Below are positions 30,255-39,353 of a DNA stretch of 64,000 nucleotides, piece after piece. The position numbers and the translations under genes were made by a program. How positions within the stretch are numbered: position 1 is the stretch's first letter; the number at the start of each line of letters is the position of its first letter. The stretch is taken from assembly GCF_026015885.1 (NCBI RefSeq), contig NZ_JAPDUG010000002.1, forward strand, positions 1-64,000, written 5' to 3'. The DNA comes from Halocynthiibacter sp. SDUM655004. Its GTDB lineage: Bacteria > Pseudomonadota > Alphaproteobacteria > Rhodobacterales > Rhodobacteraceae. A model generated the notes under the pieces. It did no database searches. It was not told where the DNA came from and saw only the letters and a program-made list of their open reading frames with translations.

Positions 30255-31654
30255 TGGAACCCATCGATATCGGGATTGCCGTCTCTGCGGGCATGCTGGT
30301 GCTTGTTTTGCTTGGGATGCGCGTTGCATTTGCCGCCGGCCTTGCCGGACTTGTGGGGCTTATCTGGATTTTCTGGGCAAAGGCCGGATATGACCCAAGC
30401 CGTTTTGGCAAGGCGCTGACCATTGCGGTCAAAACCGCAGGCCAAGTTCCCCACTCCAAGGTGAGTTCTCAGGCGCTATCTCTCATTCCGACCTTCATCC
30501 TTATTGGCTACCTCGCCTATTACGCAGGGCTGACCCGCGCATTGTTTGATGCGGCCAAGAAATGGGTTGGCTGGCTTCCGGGCGGGCTTGCAGTTTCGAC
30601 CGTATTCGCGACAGCTGGCTTTGCTGCGGTGTCTGGCGCATCAGTTGCCACATCAGCAGTATTTGCGAGGATCGCGATCCCCGAGATGCTCAAAATCGGC
30701 TATGACAAGAAATTTGCCGCTGGTGTTGTTGCCGCGGGTGGTACGCTGGCGTCGCTTATTCCGCCTTCAGCCATTTTGGTGATCTATGCGATTATCGTAG
30801 AGCAGGACGTGGGCAAGCTTCTTTTGGCTGGCTTTGTTCCAGGTGCCGTATCGGCTTTGATCTATGGCGGGTTGATTGTTGGTATGGCGCTTGTCATCCC
30901 CAACTTTGGCCCACCCGTACGCGGCTTCACGTGGGGCGAGCGGCTCAAGGCGTTGCCACCGGCTTTGCCGATTGTCTTTGTGGTGCTGATTATCATCCTC
31001 TTTATTTACAACCCCTTTGGCGGTGACGCTTGGGGCACGCCCACAGAGGGCGGCGCGCTTGGGGCCTTCGTTGTGTTCCTCATGGCGCTGTACAAAGGGA
31101 TGCGTTGGGCTCAGCTCAAAGACGCGCTGCTAGAAACGGCCAAGCTTGCGGTGATGATCTTCACGATCATCTGGGGCGTGCTGATCTATGTACGGTTCCT
31201 TGGCTTCGCGGATCTTCCGGGCGCCTTCTCGGACTGGATCACCAGCCTTGACCAATCGCCAATGCTGACGCTTGTCCTGATCCTGCTGGCCTATGCCGTG
31301 CTCGGAATGTTCATGGATGCGATTGGTATGCTGCTTCTGACGCTACCCGTGGTTTATCCGGCGGTCATGGCGCTCAATGGCGGCGAGATGGTATCGGCGG
31401 CGGACTCTGCCTTCGGCATGTCCGGCCCGATGTGCGCGATCTGGTTTGGTATCCTTGTGGTGAAAATGGCGGAGTTCTGTTTGATCACGCCCCCCATCGG
31501 CCTCAACTGCTTTGTGGTGGCTGGCGTGCGCGATGACCTGACAGTTCAAGACGTGTTCAAGGGTGTCACACCGTTCTTCATCGCCGATGCGGTGACAATC
31601 GCGACACTCGTAGCCTTCCCGAGCATTGTCCTCTGGCTACCCTCACTGGTCTAA
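30254..31654 (+). CDS. dctM: TRAP transporter large permease DctM
   Basis: A 466-residue polytopic membrane protein with around a dozen helices, the ion-coupled transport subunit of the TRAP system. Family motifs include GGTLASLIPPSAILVIYAIIVEQ, FMDAIGMLLLTLPVVYP and LITPPIGLNCFVVAGV. It completes the dctPQM set and ends just before a hairpin that separates it from the convergent agl operon. Confidence 0.95.
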   Translation: MEPIDIGIAVSAGMLVLVLLGMRVAFAAGLAGLVGLIWIFWAKAGYDPSRFGKALTIAVKTAGQVPHSKVSSQALSLIPTFILIGYLAYYAGLTRALFDAAKKWVGWLPGGLAVSTVFATAGFAAVSGASVATSAVFARIAIPEMLKIGYDKKFAAGVVAAGGTLASLIPPSAILVIYAIIVEQDVGKLLLAGFVPGAVSALIYGGLIVGMALVIPNFGPPVRGFTWGERLKALPPALPIVFVVLIIILFIYNPFGGDAWGTPTEGGALGAFVVFLMALYKGMRWAQLKDALLETAKLAVMIFTIIWGVLIYVRFLGFADLPGAFSDWITSLDQSPMLTLVLILLAYAVLGMFMDAIGMLLLTLPVVYPAVMALNGGEMVSAADSAFGMSGPMCAIWFGILVVKMAEFCLITPPIGLNCFVVAGVRDDLTVQDVFKGVTPFFIADAVTIATLVAFPSIVLWLPSLV

Positions 31655-31660
31655 GAAAAT

Positions 31661-31682
31661 TGCGGAGCCTTCGGGCTCCGCA
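31661..31682. terminator. Terminator between dctM and aglK
   Basis: A perfect nine-base-pair stem TGCGGAGCC / GGCTCCGCA with a TTCG tetraloop lies between the convergent dctM and aglK stops. It may serve both, although T tracts are short. Confidence 0.7.
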
Positions 31683-31689
31683 TCGTCGC

Positions 31690-32775
31690 TTAGCGATAGA
31701 GAAGCGATTGCCCATCGGCAAAAATATGCACTTTTTCCGCTGGCGCCGTAAGCGAAACTGTTTCGCCCTTTGCCGTCGCGTGAATGCCCGGAAGCTTTGC
31801 GATAACCGCCTCCGAGCGCGTGCCTTTCTCAAAGTATAGCAACGTGACTTCGCCCAAAGCCTCGGTAATTTCGACCTTCGCCTGATAGAGCGGCGTTCCA
31901 TCTGTCACGACCAAATCCTCGGGTCGCACACCAATGTTCACGTGTGTACCAAGGTCCGATGCAACGGTTGGCACTTTGGAGCGCGCAACCCCGCCCCCTT
32001 CAAGAGCAACAACAGTCTCCGCACCCGTTTCGATAACTTCACCCGCAATCAGGTTCATCGCAGGAGAGCCGATAAACTGGGCCACAAACTCGTTCTCTGG
32101 CTTTTCATAAAGCTCGAGCGGCGTTCCGACCTGTGCGATCCCTTTGTTGGCCAGAACCACAATCCTCGAAGCAAGCGTCATGGCCTCAACCTGATCATGG
32201 GTCACATAAACCATCGTGCTTTCGGGCATGGCTTCCTTGAGCTGCGCAATCTCGATCCGCGTGGCCACCCGTAAGGCGGCATCAAGGTTCGAGAGTGGCT
32301 CGTCAAACAGGTAGATTTTTGGATCACGAACAATCGCGCGCCCGATAGCCACCCTCTGTCGCTGACCACCAGAAAGCGCCTTGGGCAAACGATCAAGATA
32401 CTCGGTCAGTTGTAGCTTCGCTGCGGCGTCATTGACCGCTTTCTCGATCTCGGCCTTGGGCATTTTCGCAATGTTGAGAGCAAAGGCCATGTTATCGCGC
32501 ACGGTCATATGCGGATACAGCGCGTAGGATTGAAAAACCATCGCGATCCCGCGCTGCGCGGGCGGGACATCATTCATCTTCACGTCATCAATCGCCAATG
32601 TACCGTCGGTGATGCGTTCCAACCCTGCGATCATCCGCAACAAAGTGGACTTCCCGCAGCCAGATGGGCCAACGAACACAACCAACTCGCCCTCGTTGAT
32701 TTCGAGATTAATATCCTTGAGGACAGTGACATCGCCATAAGCTTTGGCCACATTTGTAAGTTTTAGATTTGCCAT
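31690..32775 (-). CDS. aglK: Alpha-glucoside ABC transporter ATPase AglK
   Basis: A 361-residue ATPase of the MalK/UgpC type. Walker A GPSGCGKST, the signature LSGGQRQR and Walker B IYLFDEPLSNLD are present, followed by a C-terminal OB-fold regulatory domain (residues 235-361) typical of sugar importers. It is the last gene of the aglEFGAK operon, nine bases after the alpha-glucosidase gene, and supplies energy to AglF/AglG. Confidence 0.92.
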   Translation of the reverse strand: MANLKLTNVAKAYGDVTVLKDINLEINEGELVVFVGPSGCGKSTLLRMIAGLERITDGTLAIDDVKMNDVPPAQRGIAMVFQSYALYPHMTVRDNMAFALNIAKMPKAEIEKAVNDAAAKLQLTEYLDRLPKALSGGQRQRVAIGRAIVRDPKIYLFDEPLSNLDAALRVATRIEIAQLKEAMPESTMVYVTHDQVEAMTLASRIVVLANKGIAQVGTPLELYEKPENEFVAQFIGSPAMNLIAGEVIETGAETVVALEGGGVARSKVPTVASDLGTHVNIGVRPEDLVVTDGTPLYQAKVEITEALGEVTLLYFEKGTRSEAVIAKLPGIHATAKGETVSLTAPAEKVHIFADGQSLLYR

Positions 32776-32784
32776 CTGCCGCTC

Positions 32785-34425
32785 CTAACCCTTTGATTTT
32801 TCTTTTGTTACACGACGAAATATCGCCCCTTGCCACGGAGCAAGCTCATTGCCCTGTGCAAGGCCAAGCGCGTTGCCGAGCGGCTCCCAACCGGTCACGT
32901 CCATCGGTACATCGGCCGCTTCGCCAGAAAGATTGAACACGCAGAGAAGATGCGCGTCATCTGATTTCCGCTCAAAACTCAGCACATTTCCGGTTGCGCG
33001 AAGATTGGCGTGATCACCAGTTGCCAAAACCGGATGCGCCTTACGGAATGCCAAGGCAGCGCGGTAGAAAGCCAGCAATGACTCTTCAACAGCTTCTTGG
33101 TCCTCAACCGACTGGCGGAGGTGTTCTGGCGCCACGGGAAGCCATGGCTTTCCTTGCGAGAACCCTGCGTTCTGGTTCGTTCTCTCCCATACCATCGGAG
33201 TGCGACATCCATCGCGTCCTTTGAACTCCGGCCAAAACTCGATGCCATAAGGATCTTGCAGATCGTCAAAGGCCACATCGGCTTCCTGTAACCCCAACTC
33301 TTCGCCCTGATACAGGCACACAGACCCGCGCAACGACAGGAGCAACAACGCAAACAGGCGCTGCGCCTCTGGTGAAAGGTTCCAACGTGTCGCGTGGCGC
33401 ACAACATCATGGTTCGAGAAGGCCCAACACGGCCATCCATCGCTTGCAACCGCATCAACCTGCGTCAAAACTTCGACGACCCGCGCTGCGGTCAACGGTG
33501 CATTGGCAAGGAATTCGAATGCATAGCACATTTGCACGAGGTCATCCCCACGCGTGTACTGCCCCATGATCTCCAATCCGCGCTGAGCGTCGCCAACCTC
33601 TCCAACCGCTGCTGCACCATACTCATTCAATACGGACCTAAATTTCCTAAGAAATTCAATGTTTTCGGGCTGGTTCTTTGAGTAGATATGCTCTTGGTGA
33701 TTGTAAGGATTGACCGAAGGCGCGATGGTATCATTTCGCTTCTCTGGTGGAAGCGCAGGATTGTCGCGCAACTCTTTGTCTGCAAAATAGAAATTGATGG
33801 TATCAAGCCGAAACCCGTCAACCCCGCGCTTCAACCAAAACCGCGCCACGTCCAACAGCGCTTCTTGTACCTCTGGCTCATGGAAATTGAGGTCGGGCTG
33901 GGTGCTTAAGAAGTTGTGCAGGTAATACTGGCATCTCCGTGAATCCCATGTCCAAGCTGGGCCACCAAATATAGAGAGCCAATTGTTCGGCGGCGTACCA
34001 TCCGGCTTTGGATCTGCCCATACAAACCAATTTGATTTAGCATTATCAAGGGATTGACGGCTCTCCTTAAACCAATCGTGCTGATCGGATGTATGCGACA
34101 AAACAAGATCAATCATCACCCGAAGCCCGAGCCCGTGCGCTTTGGCAACGAGTGCATCGAAATCTGCCAACGTTCCAAACATCGGATCGACATCGCGGTA
34201 ATCGCTGACATCATAGCCAAAGTCCTTCATCGGTGATTTGAAAAACGGCGAAATCCAAATCGCATCCGCACCGAGTTTCGCAACATAATCAAGCCGTTGA
34301 ATGATGCCTTTAAGATCGCCGATCCCATCCCCAGAGCTGTCCTGGAAACTGCGCGGGTAGATTTGATAGATCACCGCACCGCGCCACCAATCCGGATCCA
34401 TTGGCAGAGAATTCATAGTTGCCAT
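32785..34425 (-). CDS. aglA: Alpha-glucosidase, GH13
   Basis: A 546-residue cytosolic glycoside hydrolase of family 13. Catalytic residues are visible as Asp208 (GVDGFRLDT, nucleophile), Glu275 (AAVGEVGD, acid/base) and Asp339 (FSNHDV, transition-state stabiliser). There is no signal peptide, so it hydrolyses imported alpha-glucosides such as maltose, sucrose or trehalose-type sugars inside the cell. It lies between the permease gene aglG and aglK, the order known from Sinorhizobium meliloti. Confidence 0.94.
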   Translation of the reverse strand: MATMNSLPMDPDWWRGAVIYQIYPRSFQDSSGDGIGDLKGIIQRLDYVAKLGADAIWISPFFKSPMKDFGYDVSDYRDVDPMFGTLADFDALVAKAHGLGLRVMIDLVLSHTSDQHDWFKESRQSLDNAKSNWFVWADPKPDGTPPNNWLSIFGGPAWTWDSRRCQYYLHNFLSTQPDLNFHEPEVQEALLDVARFWLKRGVDGFRLDTINFYFADKELRDNPALPPEKRNDTIAPSVNPYNHQEHIYSKNQPENIEFLRKFRSVLNEYGAAAVGEVGDAQRGLEIMGQYTRGDDLVQMCYAFEFLANAPLTAARVVEVLTQVDAVASDGWPCWAFSNHDVVRHATRWNLSPEAQRLFALLLLSLRGSVCLYQGEELGLQEADVAFDDLQDPYGIEFWPEFKGRDGCRTPMVWERTNQNAGFSQGKPWLPVAPEHLRQSVEDQEAVEESLLAFYRAALAFRKAHPVLATGDHANLRATGNVLSFERKSDDAHLLCVFNLSGEAADVPMDVTGWEPLGNALGLAQGNELAPWQGAIFRRVTKEKSKG

Positions 34426-34427
34426 CT

Positions 34428-35561
34428 CTAGCCCCCTTTAACCGAGCCGGACAACAATCCGCGCACGAGATATTTCTGTAAGCCGAAAAATACGAGAAGC
34501 GGCACCGCGATCGACACAAACGCGCTGGCCGCAAGAATTTCCCAATCGCCGCCACGACTGCCAAGCAATTCACGCAAGCGCCCTGTCATAACAAGCTGGT
34601 CCTCGTTGTTACCAAGGAACACAGTCGCGACAAGCAGGTCATTCCATACCCAAAGAAACTGGAAAATTGCAAAGCTCGCGAGCGCGGGAAATGACAGCGG
34701 TAGCACAATTTTGCGGAAAATCTCAAAATCAGTCGCGCCGTCGACGCGTGCACTCTCTATGATTTCGCGCGGCAAACCAGCGATGTAGTTGCGCAAGAGA
34801 TAAATCGCCAAGGGCAACCCAAACCCTGTATGCGCAAGCCAAATCCCGAGGTAGTCTTTGCCAATACCTATTTCGTTATGCAGTCGAAGCAACGGTATAA
34901 GCGCCATCTGCAACGGCACAACCAAGAGGCCAACAACCGTTGCGATCAGCAACGCACGACCGGGAAACTCCATCCACGCCAATGCATAGGCCGCAAAGGC
35001 CGCTACGAGTATCGGGATGATCGTTGCCGGAATGGTTACCGTAAAAGTATTGATGAAGCTTTTGCCAATACCCTCTGAAAACAACACGTTACGGTAGTTA
35101 TCTAAGGTGAATTTCGGCGCCTCCATGGAGGTTACAAATATGCGCGTTCCACGGCTACCTTCTGGCTGCTCGGCAGAGACAATTCGATACGCCCCGTCTT
35201 GTTGAACGGTAATGAAAGCGCCTCGCCGCTCAGCGGTATCACCTGGAGTAAATTCAGTCGGACGATTGGCGTTTATTCCGAAGGCCGTGATTTCGGCAGG
35301 ACCGTCAAAGAGGTTGCCTTCAATCACCCATCCATCAGGTGTTTCAATCGCTTCTGACGGGCTTGCGCCGCGCAGTGTTAGGTTTCGTTCGCTCGATGAC
35401 AGCGCTGTCCACCAACCAGAAGTCGAGATTTGATCACGGTCACGGAACGAACTGACCAACAACCCAAATGTCGGAATTGTCCAAAGTAAAACAAGCACTA
35501 AGACGGCGATGTTAACAGCCCATGTGAGCCGCGATTTGACGCCAGCAATGTTATCCATCAC
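34428..35561 (-). CDS. aglG: Alpha-glucoside ABC permease AglG
   Basis: A 377-residue MalG-type permease. After helix one (about residues 12-34) an extracytoplasmic stretch of about 130 residues precedes the core, an insertion typical of AglG. The core holds five further helices and the EAA loop EIIESARVDGATDFEIFRKIVLP that docks on the ATPase. The start overlaps the aglF stop by four bases, and its stop is two bases from the aglA start. Confidence 0.92.
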   Translation of the reverse strand: MMDNIAGVKSRLTWAVNIAVLVLVLLWTIPTFGLLVSSFRDRDQISTSGWWTALSSSERNLTLRGASPSEAIETPDGWVIEGNLFDGPAEITAFGINANRPTEFTPGDTAERRGAFITVQQDGAYRIVSAEQPEGSRGTRIFVTSMEAPKFTLDNYRNVLFSEGIGKSFINTFTVTIPATIIPILVAAFAAYALAWMEFPGRALLIATVVGLLVVPLQMALIPLLRLHNEIGIGKDYLGIWLAHTGFGLPLAIYLLRNYIAGLPREIIESARVDGATDFEIFRKIVLPLSFPALASFAIFQFLWVWNDLLVATVFLGNNEDQLVMTGRLRELLGSRGGDWEILAASAFVSIAVPLLVFFGLQKYLVRGLLSGSVKGG

Positions 35562-36550
35562 ACCATCTCCCGTCGTGCGTTGCGAATATTCCAGACCATG
35601 ATTGGTGTGACGAGCAGCATGATAACCAGCGCGACAGTTGACGCGCGCCCGATATCAAGGCCACGGAACATCCAGTCAAACATCAGGTTCGCCAAAACCT
35701 GACTGCCCCATTGTCCGTTGGTCATGGCCAAAACGATGTCAAACACCTTGAGAACAAGGATGGTGATCGTGGTCCAAACCACGGCAATTGTGCCCCAGAT
35801 CTGTGGAACCTTGATTTTCCAGAATATTTGGAAAGGGTTGGCACCGTCGAGAATAGCGGCCTCGATCGTTTCCTCAGAAATACCGCGCAGCGCGGCAGAG
35901 AGGATTACCATAGCAAAGCCTGTTTGAATCCAGATGAGGATGGCCATCAGGAAGAATGAGTTCCAGAACGGCACGGTAATCCATGCCTGAGGGGCACCGC
36001 CGAAATAGGTGACGATTGCGTTCAATAGCCCGATCTGGGCCTCACCCTCGGCGCGATAATCATAGACGAATTTCCAAATCACCGAGGCCCCGACAAATGA
36101 GATCGCCATCGGCATAAAGATCAATGATTTAGCAAAGTTACCCCACTTAATTCGATCAGTAAGTGCGGCTGCGATCAACCCGAAAAACGTGGAGCCTGCA
36201 GGAACAACAATGAGCCATAACATATTGTTTTTCATGGATTCTGCGAACTTTTCATCAGAGAGAAGCCATGCGTAGTTGCCACCCCCGATAAATTCGTCTC
36301 CGTCAGAGCCGTGAAACGACAACCAAACCGAAATAACGACCGGGTAAAGCAGGTACATTGTCAGCAAGAACAATGCTGGAAACATGAAGAGCCAAGGCCG
36401 GATACGCGCGGCGCGGTTGATGTTACGCCCCGCGTTTGGGCCTTTTGCCGGATAGATCCGGTCGAGGATCATATTCGATAGGAAAAAGTAGAGAACGCAA
36501 CCAAACACCCCGATAACGACGGTGAAAAGCGCCCAGAATAGCTGTTCCAT
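35558..36550 (-). CDS. aglF: Alpha-glucoside ABC permease AglF
   Basis: A 330-residue MalF-type permease with about seven membrane helices and the EAA loop EETIEAAILDGANPFQIFWKIKVP. It pairs with AglG to form the membrane channel. It lies 61 bases downstream of aglE, and that gap holds a terminator-like hairpin. Confidence 0.93.
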   Translation of the reverse strand: MEQLFWALFTVVIGVFGCVLYFFLSNMILDRIYPAKGPNAGRNINRAARIRPWLFMFPALFLLTMYLLYPVVISVWLSFHGSDGDEFIGGGNYAWLLSDEKFAESMKNNMLWLIVVPAGSTFFGLIAAALTDRIKWGNFAKSLIFMPMAISFVGASVIWKFVYDYRAEGEAQIGLLNAIVTYFGGAPQAWITVPFWNSFFLMAILIWIQTGFAMVILSAALRGISEETIEAAILDGANPFQIFWKIKVPQIWGTIAVVWTTITILVLKVFDIVLAMTNGQWGSQVLANLMFDWMFRGLDIGRASTVALVIMLLVTPIMVWNIRNARREMV

Positions 36551-36578
36551 AACGGCCCCGCTGAGAAAAAGACAGAAA

Positions 36579-36603
36579 AGGGCCCTGCATTACACAGAGC
36601 CCT
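36579..36603 (-). terminator. Attenuating terminator between aglE and aglF
   Basis: On the minus strand AGGGCTCTG and CAGGGCCCT form a nine-base stem with one mismatch, followed by TTTTCTGTCTTTTTC. It should lower expression of the permease genes relative to the binding protein. Confidence 0.75.
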
Positions 36604-36611
36604 ACTCTTGA

Positions 36612-37958
36612 TTACTTAATGCCGTCCCAAGTTTCCTGAATGCTCTTGGCCACTTCGGTTGCATCTTTGCCACCAGCGTAGTCAACCATGCCGGTCCAGA
36701 ATGCGCCTGCACCGATTGCCCCTGGCATCAGGTCGGAACCGTCAAAGCGGAACGTATCAGCGTTCAGGAGAATATCGCCCATTTTACGCTGCGCGTCGTT
36801 CTCGTAAACTGCTGTATTTACACCGGAATGTGCCGTCAGGAAGCCACCTTGGGCCATCCATGCTTCATGTGCGATTGGAGCTTTGAGGAACTCCATGAAG
36901 GCACGCGCGCCCTTGGAGTCATTGGTGATGGTCATCACCGTACCCGCACCAAGAACTGGCTTACCAAGGTCTTTGCTTTCATAGCTTGGGAAGTAGAAGA
37001 AATCTGCATCCTCACCCATCATAGTGTCTTCTGGGAAAAACGCCGGAATAAAGCTCGCCTGACGGTGCATATAGCACTGGGGCGGTGAGGCGAAGAGACC
37101 TTTGGGGCTGTCGCGGAAGTCCGTGGAGGCAACTGCACCTGCTCCGCCAGCGACATAGTCGTCATTTCGAGCAAAAGCGCCGAACTCTTCGATTGCAGCA
37201 ACAATCGCTGGATCATCAAACGGAATTTCGTTGGCGACCCATTGGTCATATACCGAAGGCTCAGCAGTGCGGAGGAGCAAATCTTCAACCCAGTCCGTTG
37301 CCGGCCAACCTGTCGCGGCACCACTGCCCAGACCGATGCACCACGGCGTACCGCCATCTGCAACGATTTGATCTGTGAGGGCCTTAAGTTCTTCCATTGT
37401 TTGAGGAATTTCGTATCCGGAATCCTCAAAGTTTTCTGGAACATACCATACGAGAGACTTCAGATCGGCACGATAGAACATACCGAAAAGCTGATCATCG
37501 CCGTTCTCATCGGCAAAAGTCGCCAGATCAACCCAAGACTGACCAGCGCCGAAATTATCACGCACCCAATCCGCATCTTCTGATGTCAGCGGTGCGAGCA
37601 ATCCCTTTGCTGCAAGGCTTGCCGCAAGGCCGGGCTGTGGAAAAACAGCGATGTTCGGAGCAGAGCCACCTTCAGTGTCGATCAAGATTTGCTGTTCAAA
37701 GCTATCAGATCCAGCGTACTCGACGTTAGCGCCGGTTGCTTCTTCAAAATAGGCAATAACAGCGTTGAAACGGTCGCGTTCAAGGCCGAGCCATGGGCCA
37801 AAAACCGAAATCGTTTCACCAGAAAGGTCCATAGACTTGAGAGCTTCATAGCTATCCCACGTGAAGTCACCTTCACCTGGCGCAAACATCAAATCCGCCT
37901 GAGCTGCGCCCGCGCAAAGCATCAGCGAAGCAGCACTTGTCATCAAATATCGTTTCAT
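36612..37958 (-). CDS. aglE: Alpha-glucoside-binding protein AglE
   Basis: A 448-residue periplasmic solute-binding protein. The signal peptide MKRYLMTSAASLMLCAGAAQA is clear. ATG at 37958 is chosen because GGGAGGA lies five bases upstream; an earlier in-frame ATG at 37979 adds seven residues ahead of the signal peptide. Typical extracellular binding protein features follow, such as SFEQQILIDTEGGSAPNIAVFPQPG. It is the first gene of the agl operon, under the putative operator at 38037-38050. Confidence 0.93.
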   Translation of the reverse strand: MKRYLMTSAASLMLCAGAAQADLMFAPGEGDFTWDSYEALKSMDLSGETISVFGPWLGLERDRFNAVIAYFEEATGANVEYAGSDSFEQQILIDTEGGSAPNIAVFPQPGLAASLAAKGLLAPLTSEDADWVRDNFGAGQSWVDLATFADENGDDQLFGMFYRADLKSLVWYVPENFEDSGYEIPQTMEELKALTDQIVADGGTPWCIGLGSGAATGWPATDWVEDLLLRTAEPSVYDQWVANEIPFDDPAIVAAIEEFGAFARNDDYVAGGAGAVASTDFRDSPKGLFASPPQCYMHRQASFIPAFFPEDTMMGEDADFFYFPSYESKDLGKPVLGAGTVMTITNDSKGARAFMEFLKAPIAHEAWMAQGGFLTAHSGVNTAVYENDAQRKMGDILLNADTFRFDGSDLMPGAIGAGAFWTGMVDYAGGKDATEVAKSIQETWDGIK

Positions 37959-38036
37959 TTCTATCCTCCCTTTAGGCACAGCTGTGCCGGATAATCACGC
38001 GCCTAGGTCAAGACGCAAAATCCGCGCCCAAATCAC

Positions 38037-38050
38037 CCAAAGCGCTTTGG
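38037..38050. promoter_or_regulatory. LacI-type operator proximal to aglE
   Basis: The perfect 14-base palindrome CCAAAGCGCTTTGG lies 79 bases upstream of the aglE start. Its centre has the CG core common to LacI-family sites. A second copy of the shared decamer AAGCGCTTTG lies at 38185-38194, in front of the divergent LacI gene. Confidence 0.75.
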
Positions 38051-38184
38051 TTTTTCAAACATCAACGATTCCACCCCAAGAGTCAACGAAAGAACAGACT
38101 CGCCCTATTTTCTGTAAAAAACAAAGTTGTTTCGACGAAATAATTGACGAATTTCCTGAGCCGCAGTAGGAATACGAAGATTAT

Positions 38185-38194
38185 AAGCGCTTTG
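38185..38194. promoter_or_regulatory. LacI-type operator proximal to aglR
   Basis: AAGCGCTTTG repeats the core of the site at 38037-38050 and contains the palindrome AAGCGCTT. It lies only ten bases upstream of the regulator's ATG, so autoregulation is likely. The two sites are 145 bases apart. Confidence 0.65.
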
Positions 38195-38204
38195 AAAGTC
38201 GACC

Positions 38205-39230
38205 ATGAACCTCAAAACCCTCTCTGAAAAGCTCGGCCTTAGTCAAACGACCATCAGCCGTGCCTTGAATGACTACCCAGAAGTCAGCGAGGCCACACGT
38301 CAACGCGTCAAAGCAGCAGCGCTGAAGTACAACTATCGCCCGAACACGCGCGCGCAACGATTGGCAACAGGGCGAGCTATGGCAATCGGCCACGTCATCC
38401 CAATGTCGAACAACCAAGAGATGGTGAACCCAATCTTTGGTGATTTCATTGCCGGAGCAGGAGAAAGCTATTCCAAAGCGGGATATGATATGCTGCTTTC
38501 GGTTGTGCAGGACAAAGACGAAGAGGCAACTTATCGCGCGATGGCGTCGAAAGGGTCTGTAGACGGTGTAATCGTCCATGGTCCTCACAAAAACGATCCT
38601 CGGATCAAATTGTTGCAAGAGTTGGGTCTTCCCTTTGTGGTGCATGGGCGGAGTATGGGCGACGAAACAAGCTACTCCTGGCTCGACATAAACAACGGGC
38701 GCTCCTTTCAGCGCGCAACCAACCTTTTGCTCGATTTGGGGCACAAGCGGATTGCCCTTCTCAACGGTGATGAAACCATGGATTTCGCCGCACGCCGTCG
38801 TTCTGGATACGAGGATGCGCTGCGCAAGCGCGGTTTCGCCCCGGACTCGACATTAACCTTCAGCGCAGAGATGACCGAGCAATTCGGCTATGAAACTGCG
38901 AAACGGCTTCTCCAAGGGATGCGCCCGCCCACAGCCATTCTTGTCTCTTCCTATATTACAGCGATTGGCGTGCGCCGCGCGATTGGCCGCGCGGGTCTGA
39001 TGCTAGGGCGTGACGTGTCGGTTGTGACGCATGATGATGATCTCTCTTATCTAAGGAACGGAGACGATATTCCGAGCTTTACCGCCACCCGCTCTTCGGT
39101 CCGAAATGCAGGCCGGAGATGCGCTGAAATTCTATTGCAATCAATCGCAACAGGGAACGGCCAACCCGTGCAGGAGCTATGGGAAACCGAGTTGATGCTC
39201 GGTGATTCAACAGGGCCTGCCCCAAGCTGA
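38205..39230 (+). CDS. aglR: LacI-family regulator of the agl operon (AglR)
   Basis: A 341-residue repressor with a helix-turn-helix at residues 1-25 (MNLKTLSEKLGLSQTTISRALN), the hinge region that reads YRPNTRAQRLATG, and a periplasmic-binding-protein-like effector domain. It is divergent from aglE and followed by glucokinase on the same strand. By analogy with rhizobial AglR it represses agl genes until an alpha-glucoside or derivative binds. The likely operators are the two AAGCGCTTTG sites. Confidence 0.9.
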   Translation: MNLKTLSEKLGLSQTTISRALNDYPEVSEATRQRVKAAALKYNYRPNTRAQRLATGRAMAIGHVIPMSNNQEMVNPIFGDFIAGAGESYSKAGYDMLLSVVQDKDEEATYRAMASKGSVDGVIVHGPHKNDPRIKLLQELGLPFVVHGRSMGDETSYSWLDINNGRSFQRATNLLLDLGHKRIALLNGDETMDFAARRRSGYEDALRKRGFAPDSTLTFSAEMTEQFGYETAKRLLQGMRPPTAILVSSYITAIGVRRAIGRAGLMLGRDVSVVTHDDDLSYLRNGDDIPSFTATRSSVRNAGRRCAEILLQSIATGNGQPVQELWETELMLGDSTGPAPS

Positions 39231-39353
39231 CACCAAGTTTTCCCTTGCAAAGTAGAAAATTCTATTTATTTCACAAACTGAATTATCTATCCTCCTCCGA
39301 AACCCGAACCAACACAAGCGACGACGTCGCCTCTCCATCCTGAAAGCAAATCC

